Origin: Siphonodentalium dalli
Taxonomy: Eukaryota; Mollusca; Scaphopoda; Gadilida; Siphonodentaliidae
NCBI GenBank assembly: GCA_032622095.1
Contig: CP136064.1
Span: 216,954,205-217,018,204, forward strand
Length of the DNA stretch: 64,000 bases
Reading direction: 5' to 3'
Position numbers and translations under genes: made by a program
The notes under the pieces: generated by a model
What the model was told of the DNA's origin: nothing
The model's input: only the letters and a program-made list of their open reading frames with translations
Database searches by the model: none
Part shown: piece by piece, positions 47,350 to 57,600 of the stretch
Layout of the letters: each line of letters begins with the position of its first letter
Numbering within the stretch: the first letter of the stretch is position 1

Positions 47350-47803
47350 TGAAGCCCACTTAATGTTCGAGTTCCCACATCACATTATATAAAACATAAT
47401 GCTATATTATATACAATTTAAAAGAGGAAGCTCCAATACATTGTTTTATTAAATTATCCGGTCGAATAAACTGTGAACACGTCGTTTTTGTCGAGGTGCC
47501 GACGTGTGTTCTGATGGTTCCGTGCTTAATTTTGATATGGACTGTACTGCCATTATATTATTCTCGATGGATGGGGAATAACTCTATCTATTAGTTTTGA
47601 ATTTTCATGCATTTTGGGTGAATACAGGGGTTGTATTTGTGTGAATCTGAGAATCCCTATCACTTTATGGACACTCCTAGGGCACAGCTGTTCTGTATCC
47701 TGGCGGAATATATATATGTTTGGTTTTATTTCATACCAACAATAGTCAATATAACTGACTCTGTATAGAAAAAATCGGGGATTCAAACATTAAGTGGTCC
47801 TTC
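47350..47803. mobile_element. AGGCCCACTTA element family 5, diverged copy
   Basis: Ends GAAGCCCACTTAATGTTCGA and ATTAAGTGGTCCTTC. The interior shares CACATTATATAAAACATA, CCGGTCGAATAAACTG and TCGAGGTGCCGACGTGTGTT with 53812-54253. Confidence 0.7.
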
Positions 47804-48052
47804 AAAGCAGTATCAGTGGTACTACAACATAAAAGAGTCAATGGGTTAACGGTTCAAATAGGCTTTGAGTCTTTTCTCATCACACCAGACAGACGAATGT
47901 CATGCACGATACTAACATTTTTGATCGAGGCATTGTAGTGTGAGTAGATTTCAGCACTATCTTCTCGTTCCACGAACACATCTGTGAAGCAATCAACTAC
48001 AATATGTCACTGTGATTAAACGAAAGTACGAAAAGTGAGTACATCGGACCAA

Positions 48053-48300
48053 TTAACCCTCCCTTTACTATATTGATTCTCTCATCAGTTATACACTTAT
48101 ACATCGGAACAGTCTAGTATCCATTTCGAGAGATATACAAGAAATATAAGCAGACGGTAGACAGAATAACATAATACAAGTGTAGAATGATTTCTATTAA
48201 TTGTTTGGGAAACGTTAAGATAATAAGTTAAACTTACTGTCTGAACATTTCCTAAGCGATAACTACTCGTCAATGAGTATTTAGTAAAGAAAGGGCTAAT
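48053..48300. mobile_element. TTAA MITE family 1, copy just downstream of gene B stop
   Basis: Begins TTAACCCTCCCTTTACTA and ends GTATTTAGTAAAGAAAGGGC. It ends 61 bp from the gene B stop codon, so any 3' UTR of gene B would be formed largely of this element. Minus-strand AATAAA is absent from here up to the stop; the nearest is at 47725-47730. Confidence 0.7.
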
Positions 48301-48360
48301 ACAAATGAAAGGCGAGCCTTTACACAAAATGCATCATAACATGTGTTGCTCGGTGTGCTG

Positions 48361-48674
48361 TCACGCTTGCAACCACTTTTCTGTGAACAATGTTTCACCG
48401 TTTGCGTTGACGACACATTTCATCGTTGAACCATTGAGTGCCAGGGATGGTTTCATCGTTGAGTTGACGGATGCCCATATGCTGCAGTTTGTATCGTCTC
48501 TTGTATAGAGAATGCTGTCAGGTGAAGTGATAGCCATGAAATCAGGTTTGCCTGGAGGTCTGAAGAACAGCGACATAACTCCACCTTCCGGATACCCAAC
48601 ATTCGCTCTGCACATGATAGTCCGCCCCAAGTCCGCTGTGTCTTCTGTCAGGAATACCGGAGGCGATGCTTTGT
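48361..48674 (-). CDS. Gene B last visible exon: Ig-like domain (type 2) ending in a stop
   Basis: Acceptor TTATTTTCTAG, phase 1. 104 codons then TGA (48363-48361). Cys pattern as in gene A: TIMCRANVGYP, DDTNCSIWASVNSTM and TMKCVVNANGETLF, with PDFMAI between the first two. In gene A a GTGAGA donor follows GAA-G at this point. Here the matching place reads CAAGCGTGACAG, so the donor is lost or shifted by one base and the frame meets TGA within two codons (E-K-W-L-Q-A-stop). Either gene B truly ends here, without the second stalk and third Ig, or a non-obvious donor restores a longer product. No nearby AATAAA supports a clean end. NST sequon present. Confidence 0.78.
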
Positions 48675-49369
48675 CTAGAAAATAAATCAGTATTCTCAGC
48701 TTACGACCAAGAGCCACTCTTTGGTGACGGCTGTATAAGTATCAGTGAATCGTTCCAAAGCGAATTATCATAAGCAGTCTCGGTCAGAACCGCCATTGAT
48801 ACTATTGTTTCTAGAAAGCCATATGTGAAATTAAGTCGTTTTTATTGTAGCAGAAAGTCACTATAGAGAGGTCGTGGGCATGAGACTGGACTTGTTCCTA
48901 GAAATCAGATTCTTCTACGCACCGGAAGAGTTACGTCGTGGAGTTGCACGGAAAAGTGAGCGGAACGTATTAAAAAACCAAGTACGAGAATAGTACGAGA
49001 CGGGCCAATAGAAAATACTTGCAACCCATGGTTGGGATACAATTGAGTTCCTGGCACTACCAGCTCCCATTACATGCTTGTGTCTTGATTTAAAAAATGA
49101 TGTGACAGAGCCCCGAAAGAAAGGCATGCTGCGTTTACCTGCTTTTAGTATTATTTGCACTCATCATTTGTTGATGCAAATATCACACACGTAAGACCAA
49201 GACATTTGCATGGCATTATTATGTTCCCACAGAACGAGCGTAGAATTTGACAAGTTTATGTTGAAACGTGTCATCAAGATTAGCATCATCCGTAGCCACA
49301 AACTGGCCCCGCTAACATATACATATTTGTTGAGTATTCTGCATGGCAACATGTCATATGGATACTCAC
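48675..49369. other. Gene B intron between Ig-like exons
   Basis: About 0.7 kb, unique sequence, no gene content. Confidence 0.55.
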
Positions 49370-49726
49370 ATATAACATCGAGCTGTGTTGACTCTATGAC
49401 AGTGTATATCCCAGTTTCCACAAGGGTTGTATATCGCCCACCATCAGAACACACAACATTACTAATGAGGATAGCTAGCGTCAGGTCCGAGGCTGCATCC
49501 ACGTTACCATAGAGCGTGATCCTCCCGGAATCCGTGAAGGCCGTGTAGCTCATAAAACTCGATGGATTGAGATCGAAGAGTGTGACGTTCTTTCCAGCGT
49601 ATGTGGTCTTGCTGATTACGATTCTTGACCAATGCCCCGGGTTCGTTATCATCACTATAATATTGCCTGGTTTTGGGGTGTTGTTGTCAAGATATACCGC
49701 CGTGGCTTCCATGGTGATGGAAGGCC
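49370..49726 (-). CDS. Gene B exon: Ig-like domain (type 1)
   Basis: 357 nt, phase 1 to 1. Acceptor CATATTACAG, donor GTGAGT, exactly as long as gene A exon 16286-16642. Starts G-P-S-I-T-M-E-A-T-A-V-Y-L-D. It carries HWSRIVISKT, FDL, SGRITLYG and VVCSDGGRYTTLV, with a single Cys before DxGxY and no canonical B-strand or F-strand Cys. An NVT sequon is present. It follows the Thr/Ser stalk and precedes the type-2 Ig-like exon. Identity with gene A is moderate, so the duplication is not recent, while exon length and splice phases are fully conserved. Confidence 0.85.
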
Positions 49727-49809
49727 CTGTAATATGGTGTGTAACTCAACGTGAGTATAGGATGCATTTATAAGCCTCGATGTTATGTTTAAGACGGAGT
49801 CACACATGA

Positions 49810-51862
49810 AACAAGAAAACCATAGTCAGAAATGGTAACGCCACCAAGATCATATTATTAGCCATAAATATAAATTATAATACAATTATTCTATAAACTA
49901 GCTTTCAGAATTTTATGTGGGAAATTTGCATACTTCTATATTTCAAGTTTTCCCGTTTCTCGTGTTATACATTACTTTCTTCAAACTGTCTTCTTTATTA
50001 CACAGGCTGATGGGCCCGACTTCGTCCGGGATGTTTCCCATCTGATTTCCGGCGAAAGGCGCGATTTGACCTTCAATTGACTATTTCGAAAGTCAAGGTC
50101 AGGTCAGGGTCACGATTTGACCCGTCCAAAACACCCCCACCCGGAGAAAAGTACCCATATGTATAAAATTTCGTCGAAATCCATCCGTTTTACCCGATTT
50201 GACCTTTGATTGACCACATTGAAGGTCAAGGTCACGCCGATTCAAAACCCGTTCAAAACACTCCCCGGACAAATTATCCCTAGGTATCAAATTTCGCCGA
50301 AATTTGTCCGTTTTACCCAAATTGACCTTGCATTGACAGTTTTAAAGGTCAAGGTCAGGTCGGGCTCACGATTTGACCCGTCCAAAACACTTCCCGGACA
50401 CAAATACCCATAAGTATCAAATTACGTTGAAATCTATGGAAAGCCGAAGAGGACATGTTAGTTGCTAATTGCTAGATATACGACGCACGACTTGTCGCGG
50501 TATTTTAAAGGTGTTTCAAACTAGGAGATAGAAGGATTCTGCGTTTCAAATGGTGATGAATTATAGTAATTTATTCAAATTTTATGGCATAAATTGTTAT
50601 TAAAACCGTATATACTATAACAAAAATGAATGACTCGAAAATTAAGTGGGCCTTTAAACAAAGTCACAACTGCAGTTAGGCTCATCGCATACTCGTTTAA
50701 TCAGCGATATTCTGCTGCGCAGTTTGTTATAGTTCCCAGTATTCATTGAGCGTTATATCCCCACTGTTATAATTCGCCTTTAGCAGGCGTACTCTTGCCT
50801 CAGATTATTGAGATATTAGGTCACACGTAATGGCATTAAATCGCATGGAAACATAGCAATTGTGTGGGCTGCTTGGCGTGAATACTCAATGAAAAATAAA
50901 GTCATACGTAATGACATTAAACTCAAGAAACCCCGCGAAAACAAAACAAAATCACATTTAATGTTTTAAGTTATTTCCTTCATAAAAAGAATCTTCGTGA
51001 TATTGAACCCTCCCAATACTTTAGAATATAGAATTAACCTTAAAATAACAAAAACCTTCGGAATACAGAACCTTCGGAATAACGAACCTTCTGATTGGTG
51101 AACCTTCGGAATAGCGAACATTCAGAGAAATTTCGGAATAGTGGACATTCTGGATAGTGAACCTTCGGAATAGAGACATGCCCCCAATATTCATATTATA
51201 TGCCCAGAGTTCAAAGGTATGGGCCCATAAAATCCTAAATTTGGCCCTTAAAATATTGAACTCCAAATTGGAGCCCACACAGAACATCACTTAAGTCAAC
51301 TGTACCTGTGTCATGTCCCAATGCGGGAGGGTCCACAATATACCACAACATTCATATTATATGCCAAGAATTCAAAAGTATGGGCCCACGTAATGACATT
51401 AAATCTCAAGAAAACCCGCGAAAACGAAACAAAATCACATTTAATGTTCTAAGTTAAGTTATTTCCTCCTGTATCTGTATCGGTATGCGCGCAGGATCAG
51501 TTCGGATGTGAGCGCACACTCCGTAAAAAGAATCTTTGTGATAATGAACCCTCTCAAATTAGTCTCAATACTTTAGAATATAGAATTAACCTAAAAATAA
51601 CAAAAACCTTCGGAATAGAGAACCTTCGGAATAGCGGACCTTCGGGATAGCGAACCTTCATAATAGAAACATGCCCCCACAAGTACACCGGTGACGTAAA
51701 CACATGTGCTAATCTTTGTTGTACTATCGTGACTCTATCGGTACGATTCATACTCAGTACGAAATAACCATAATAATACAGTCGCCCAGTGGATTATCGA
51801 TCGACCACAGAATATGAAAATCTGCGTACCAAGCAACACCACGGTGTGGCGTAATAACGAGA
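49810..51862. repeat. Long dispersed repeat block in gene B intron (copy 1)
   Basis: Begins CAAGAAAACCATAGTCAGAA. It contains the GACCCGTCCAAAACAC / CGTCGAAAT tandem units (50040-50430), GCTAGATATACGACGCACGA, TATTGAGATATTAGGTCACA, CCTTCGGAATAG satellite arrays (about 51055-51180 and 51604-51665) and GTAAACACATGTGCTAATCT. The block repeats at 59467-62328. Likely one composite element or a duplicated repeat cluster. Confidence 0.7.
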
Positions 51863-52581
51863 ACGAATTGGATTACTGCCCCTATAACTTCTTGTTGGCA
51901 GGCTGTATGGTATGCCGAAAAGAGACGTATGTACTATCGAGCAATTAAATTGTCAATCAGGTTTGACACTGAAGTGAATTGCTTTCGTATATCAGTGGTG
52001 ATTTTACGATACCTTGCGACCATAAACATTCAGCCTACATGAACTGCAGTGTGTTGAAAATAGTCCCGAACCGTTATATATAATTCAAGCTGAGCCTCCA
52101 TGATGACTATATGGACTGGCGAACACCACAAGCGACACTGCATTCGCAATGCCCAAAAATAGCCACATCCGACATTCGAAGTATGGGAGTTCGGTGGCCG
52201 AGTGGTTCTAGCGTTGGTCTTGTAGTTGCTGTCAACACATATATAAGTTCGACGCTCGACTGCGGACTGACGAGCTTCCAGGCAGTGGCTATGGGTTTCG
52301 AGTTAAACATCTAGCTGTGAGTCTGTGACGCTTGACAAAATGTCGCTCGTACTGTGACTGCTTCACACCACTCATGCGTTAAGGGAGTACTCTGTGGGTA
52401 GTTGATGGATATTGTCATCCATATTGAATATCCTGATATGCACACGATTTCGTTGCAGCACGGGCTTGCTTCCTCGTCAGAGGATGGGGTGGCAAAGTCA
52501 TACCATATGGTCGTGGTATTAATCGTGTATTGAAATAAATTAATTGCGCTATATAACTGGATATATTGTTATTAAACCCAC
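51863..52581. other. Gene B intron, unique part
   Basis: No exon or RNA recognised. Short overlapping open frames on both strands around 52107-52314 have no support. Confidence 0.5.
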
Positions 52582-52774
52582 CTAGTTCCTTGGTTGTCGT
52601 GGATATAGTTGTTGTTGACTGTGTAGTTGTTGTGGTTGAAGTGACCGTTGTGCTTGAAGTTGTGGTCGAGGTGGTACTAGTTGTTGTTGTAGTTGTGGTG
52701 CTAGTTGTTGTAGTAGTAACGGTAGTTGTCGTCGTTGATGGTGTTGTTGATGTTGTCGTCGTTGTCGACGTTGT

Positions 52775-52807
<33 letters not shown>

Positions 52808-53307
52808 CGTTATTGTTGATGATTTTGTTGTTTTCGATGTCGTGGTAGTCGTTGTAGTCGTCGTCGTAGAAGTGCTGCTGGCTGTTGTTGTAACTTCAAA
52901 TGATGTAGTAGAACTACTGGTTGTGGTTGCCCATACACTTGTTTTAGTTGTGGTGGGCATCGTCATTGTTTTAGATTCTGTTCTCAATGTAGACTGTGCA
53001 GTAGTATAACTTGGTGAAATGGTTGGAGTAACCGCTGATGGGGTGATGACGTTGGTTGTTGCAATGTTCATTGAAGTTGTTTCAACTCCAGTAGTATAAC
53101 TTGGTGAAATGGTTGGAGTAACCGCTGATGAGGTGATGACGTTGGTTGTTGCAATGTTCATTGAAGTTGTTTCAACTCCAGGAGAAGTGACGATTGCGTC
53201 CGTCGTTGACTGCATCGTTGAAGTAACTTTCGGTGTATTGGTGGCAGCAGATCTTGTTGTAGGAGCCTTAGTGGTCACTATAGGTCGTGTCACTGGCTTA
53301 GCTGATC
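52582..53307 (-). CDS. Gene B exon: Thr/Ser-rich mucin-like stalk
   Basis: 726 nt, phase 1 to 1. Acceptor TTTTGTTTAG, donor GTGGGT. About 242 residues. The N-terminal third is mixed Thr/Pro/Ala/Ser/Val with a 30-residue tandem duplication (GVETTSMNIATTNVI...); the remainder is near-pure Thr/Ser. It begins S-A-K-P-V-T-R-P and ends K-E-L. Extracellular and probably O-glycosylated. The gene A counterpart is the 252-nt exon at 17434-17685, so the stalk differs nearly three-fold in length between paralogs. The plus-strand Val-rich open frames are shadows. Confidence 0.82.
53001..53180. repeat. 90-bp tandem duplication inside the gene B stalk exon
   Basis: GTAGTATAACTTGGTGAAAT starts at 53001 and again at 53091. 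The two 90-bp copies are nearly identical, an in-frame 30-residue duplication. Confidence 0.9.
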
Positions 53308-54303
53308 CTAAACAAAATGTAATCACACACGCAGTATCAGCATATGGTCGGATTCAGGTTTGATAAATCAAACCATATATCATAATCGATTTAGAATCCG
53401 AAACGATAATGACATCTGAGTCGTTCTAGCACTATTTGAAACTACAGTACTGCACATGTGACACAACATAGAACTAAATATTTATATCATGGTAAATTAT
53501 ATTACGATTCTTTCAGATCGTATTTCAAATCGTATTCAGTCCGGAAATTTAAATGCACTACAATTTCATTATCGCCATTGCACCAGTTTTAAGATTCCTC
53601 GGATATTTCCTTATTTATACTAATTTATATGACAGAATCGTTGTTTTTACTTAAAAACAATCCCTGATTCTATCAGATATGGAGTCAATCGATTCATGAT
53701 TATTGCAATTCTTGTGAAACGACGGTATTGTTTATATTTTGTTCTTTCAAAATGCTGCATTATTTTGACTGTTTATATTGATAATGTATGTATTTGCAGT
53801 TTATTTATAGCTTAAAGGCCCACTTAATTTTCGAACCACCAGATCACATTATATACAACATATTCCATATTAATACCATCTGAAAGAGGAAGCTCCAAAA
53901 CATTGTATTATCAACTGATCCGGTCGAATAAACTGGGAACATATTGTTTTTGTCGAGGTACTGAGGTGTGTTCTGTGATTAAATTTGATCCAGACTGTAC
54001 TATAAAGTCTATTATTCTCAATTGAAGGGGAATAACTCTATTAGTTTTAATTCTGATGCATTCTGGGTTGACAAGAGGGAAAGTCTTGAAATGAATCTGA
54101 GAATCTCTATCACTTGGTGGACACTCCAAGGCCACAGCTGTTCCGTATTCTGGTGGAATATATATATTTTTGGTTCCTCTTCCAAATGGTATATAATATG
54201 GGATATGTTGTGTATAATGTAATCTGGTCATTCGAAAATTAAGTGGGCCTTTAGTTCAAATATACTGGATTAATTTTGAGCTTGATAAAAGAACAGTACT
54301 TAC
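53308..54303. other. Gene B intron with family 5 element
   Basis: Contains the element at 53812-54253; otherwise unique AT-rich sequence. No gene. Confidence 0.5.
53812..54253. mobile_element. TTAA-flanked AGGCCCACTTA element, family 5
   Basis: About 440 bp. Left TTAAAGGCCCACTTAATTTT; right AAAATTAAGTGGGCCTTTAG. Subterminal CACCAGATCACATTATATAC mirrors TATGGGATATG and TAATCTGGTCATTCG. Close to 56141-56595. Confidence 0.8.
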
Positions 54304-54548
54304 TCTGCGTAGGGGATGTTATCTTTGTTGGAATAGCAGGCTTTCTCGGATAACTGTCGATTTTCAGTTTCTGCCGTTCAAGTGTCTTCTTCTCGTACAG
54401 CACCATAAACTCGTCCAGTCGCCTGTGATCCGCGTCTGTATCCGTCACATCCATACCACTCGCGAGGATATCCTCTATATTCTCGGCCTTCTTGTCAGTT
54501 AACCATCCACCGAACAGCAGCGAGAAATCCACAACAATGCTCCCTGGG
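54304..54548 (-). CDS. Gene B exon: C-terminal part of SEA domain and linker
   Basis: 245 nt, phase 2 to 1. Acceptor TCTTTATAG, donor GTAAGT. Joined to the preceding exon it reads S-L-S-P-G-S-I-V-V-D-F-S, a SEA cleavage motif with G|S. It continues L-L-F-G-G-W-L-T-D, an acidic helix with DTDADHRRLDEF, and a basic/Pro linker ending in P-T-Q. Paralog of gene A exon 18979-19232, three codons shorter in the linker. Confidence 0.87.
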
Positions 54549-54614
54549 CTATAAAGAGATTTCTTTTCTATACCAAAATTTCCCCAAGATTAGTATCATA
54601 ATATGGAATATTAA

Positions 54615-54866
54615 CAATTTCTTTACTTAACATAGATAATCTCATTCAGTTATAAAAGTATACTTTGAAATTGTCTATTATTCAAATGGAGTGATGTTTC
54701 GGAAATATTACCATGCAGACGACAGATAATACAAGTGCAGAAGAATTTATAATCTTTAAGTTGGAAGTGTTTAGATAATAAGTTCACCAAACGACATATT
54801 GAACGTATTATTTGAAAATGTTCTGAGCAAACAAGTCAACTAGTATTTAATATACAAATAGTTAAA
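54615..54866. mobile_element. TTAA MITE family 1, diverged copy
   Basis: Begins near TTTCTTTACTTAACATAG and ends near AGTATTTAATATACAAATAG. The internal AGTGATGTTTCGGAAATATT and GCAGACGACAGATAATACAA match family 1. Boundaries approximate. Confidence 0.5.
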
Positions 54867-55250
54867 TAGAGAAAATACAAATAACAGAAAAACTTGTGAA
54901 TGGCAATAAATGAGTGATGAGTGACGTCCAGGCACCGAAAAAAGGCCAATTTAATGTCACACATTTGGTGTGTATGAGCCATATTCAACATTATCGCTGT
55001 AAACAAAATCAACACCAACACTTTTACCTGGACTATATATCTCTTCTAAGTGACACATTAATTAAGCAGTAGAACATATATAGTCCCAAACTATTCAAAC
55101 CGGCTAAATAATTATGGTACATCATATAGGACAATATAGATTCGATGCGAGCAAATAATAGTCTGTTCATTCAGGCTATATATATATCTGACTTTACATT
55201 ATAGTCTACCAAACGTTCGCAATAGCCTGTTGATTCCAGTTATAACTTAC

Positions 55251-55318
55251 CTTAGAGAGTTGACTGAACATCCATAATAATCTGTTGATTCTGTACTTTG
55301 CAAGTAAATCCGATCAAT
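55251..55318 (-). CDS. Gene B exon: middle of SEA domain
   Basis: 68 nt, phase 0 to 2. Acceptor CTATTTTCAG, donor GTAAGT. Encodes I-D-R-I-Y-L-Q-S-T-E-S-T-D-Y-Y-G-C-S-V-N-S-L, matching gene A exon 19977-20044 in length and phase. Confidence 0.87.
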
Positions 55319-55610
55319 CTGAAAATAGAGGCGTAGTATAATAAAATTAGTTGTGTTCTTAGCAATGCAACCCGAACCAATCTCATCACATATAGGCCCC
55401 CGACCATGTGTTATTCCTCTGACGTTTTTGACAATTTACAATGTGGTCGATATCGACACCCAACCTTAAACATGCTACTGTGTGTCACGAATTTACCCAA
55501 ATTAAACAAGAACTAGACATTACAATTTACAAACAGAAAACTTAAATTAAAATAAAACAAGAAAAATGTTAATCAAAACGTTTTAATAGAATTTTGACCA
55601 GTTAACGGGC

Positions 55611-55690
55611 ACTTTTCATTTTTATACGCCCTTTTTGAAAAAAGGTCGTATTATGTTATCAGTCTGTCCGTCCGTTTGTCTGTCTGTCCT
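55611..55690. repeat. Dispersed-repeat end with GACGGAC-type block, opposite strand
   Basis: TTTTTATACGCCCTTTTTGA, then GTCTGTCCGTCCGTTTGTC. The same ends as at 3831-3965 and 12598-12665, read on the other strand. Confidence 0.5.
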
Positions 55691-55883
55691 CCCGTCCGTC
55701 TTTTCTGGGATAACTTTGGGTGGGCCACTCTAACGCACCGTTCATTTGGTCGAGATCAAATAATTAAGGAATAAGGAACTGTGAATAAGTAACCGATGTC
55801 ACCGTAGTCCTTTTGCGTGGATATAATGACTTTGATGCGAACAATTTAGCAAACTATTTATATAGTTGGGACATTATACTGAC

Positions 55884-55996
55884 CTTGGAGCAGAATATGT
55901 CCTGGAAGTTGGAAAATTCGTAAGAGCTTTTGTCCGTCAATGAATCTCTATAATCTCTGTTGGTTATTGTTACTGTAATATTTACTTTGGTTGCAT
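55884..55996 (-). CDS. Gene B exon: N-terminal part of SEA domain
   Basis: 113 nt, phase 1 to 0. Acceptor ATTTTTCCAG, donor GTCAGT. Encodes D-A-T-K-V-N-I-T-V-T-I-T-N-R then S-L-T-D-K-S-S-Y-E-F-S-N-F and F-C-S-K. Same length and phases as gene A exon 21718-21830. NIT sequon. Confidence 0.87.
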
Positions 55997-56022
55997 CTGG
56001 AAAAATATATGTAACATAATAA

Positions 56023-57550
56023 CAAGAAAACCAATGTCAGAAATGGCAACGCGCTCAAGATCATATATTATATACCCATGATTGTAATTATAGAATATAA
56101 AAAATATATTGGTTTCATGAATGACCAACTCATAATTCCGTTAAAGGCCACTTAATTTTCGAACCACCAGATCACATTATATACAACATATTCCATATTA
56201 TATACCATTGAAAGAGGAAGCTCCAACACATTGTATTATCAACTGATCCGGTCGAATAAACTGGGAACATTGTTTTTGTGGAGGTATAGAGGTGTGTTCT
56301 GTGATTAATTTTGATCAAGACTGTACTATAAAGTATATTATTCTCAATGGAAGGGGAATAACTCTATCTCTTAGTTTGAATTCTGATGCATTCTGGCCCA
56401 ATTTCTGGGTTGACACGGGGGAGTCTTGGAATGAATCTGAGAATCTCTATCACTTGGTGGACACTACAAGGCCACAGCTGTTCCGTATTCTGGTGGAATA
56501 TATATATATTTTGGTCCCTCTTCCAAATGGTATGTAACATGGGATATGCTGTGTATTATGTAATCTGGTCATTTGAAAATTAAGTGGGCCTTTAAAACAA
56601 CTAATCCTTCAAATTATTACAACTATATACGGCTTATCGTGCATCTCACCAGAATTCCCAACTACACCTTTTACCGGACTCGGCCTCCGGGTCGCAGTTC
56701 GACTTTTAATCCGTCCCGAAAAATTCCCATTTCTATAAATAAAACGCCCATGGCCCATGTATACCAAGAATCAGCGAAACATACACGCGGATCCCGAAAT
56801 AAATATACAGGCATGGATACATATCATAAACGTTAAGCAATCAATGGCTTCAAACTTATGGGATACCATCGTGCTATATTTAAAACGGGACTTGGGTTAA
56901 TTCGTAACCAAAATTTACACTTTCAGATAAACAAAGATGAATAACTCTAGAACGGAAAACCTGAACAAAACGGCTGAACACCCCATTAAATGTCACCATG
57001 CATATAGTAGTGAACGTCTATATCAAATTACATTAAGATCTGATGACAACCGGTGGTTAAGATATCTGCCCGGATGGGCGGGCGTACGACCAGACGGACG
57101 GAGGATCAGACGCACTGTGTTGACCGGTATACCCACTATTTCCTTCGGTCATGGGGGGCCCGGGGGGGGGGGGGGTACAAGAAACCCAATGTCAGAAATG
57201 TTAACGCGCTCAAGATCATATATTATATACCCATGATTGTAATTATAGAATATAAAATATATTGCATGGTTTGACGAATGACCAACTCATAATTCCGTTA
57301 AAATATTGTTGTAATAATTTGAAGGATTAGTTGATACTTCAAATTATTACAACAACTATATACGGCTTATCACTGAAGGTTTCTCATGCATATCACCAGA
57401 ATATACCCAACTACACCTTTTACCGGACTCGGCCTCCGGGTCGCAGTTCGACTTTTAATCCGTCCCAAAAATTCCCATTTATATAAATAAAACGCCCATG
57501 GCCCATGTATACCAAGAATCAGCGAAACATTATACACGCGGAGCGCGAAA
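56023..57550. repeat. Duplicated block in gene B intron, one copy carrying a TTAA element
   Basis: 56023-56140 plus 56596-56800 match 57178-57550, sharing TCAGAAATG..AACGCGCTC, CAACTCATAATTCCGTTAA and CCGGACTCGGCCTCCGGGTC. A poly-G run sits at 57161-57175. No coding function; the open frames here are repeat translations. Confidence 0.7.
56141..56595. mobile_element. TTAA-flanked AGGCCCACTTA element, family 5, with near-empty site copy
   Basis: Left TTAAAGGCCACTTAATTTTC, right AAAATTAAGTGGGCCTTTAA; TTAA at 56141-56144 and 56592-56595. The duplicated block at 57296 reads AATTCCGTTAAAATATTG without the element, so the insertion at TTAA can be read directly. Confidence 0.85.
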
Positions 57551-57576
57551 TAATAAAGCAAAAGAAACGAACTTAC

Positions 57577-57600
57577 CTAACAAATCACTATCAATATCGG
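57577..57600 (-). CDS. Gene B 24-nt microexon
   Basis: 24 nt, phase 1 to 1. Acceptor TTCTATTGCAG, donor GTAAGT. Encodes roughly A-D-I-D-S-D-L-L plus one base. Same length, phase and position as gene A 23289-23312, with the shared TTAG end. The sequence differs (acidic here, hydrophobic there), so length and phase are conserved more than composition. Confidence 0.7.
   Translation of the reverse strand, partial: PILIVIC

Noticed and set aside
52566-53009. Val-rich plus-strand frame over the gene B stalk
   Set aside because: Antisense of the Thr/Ser exon.
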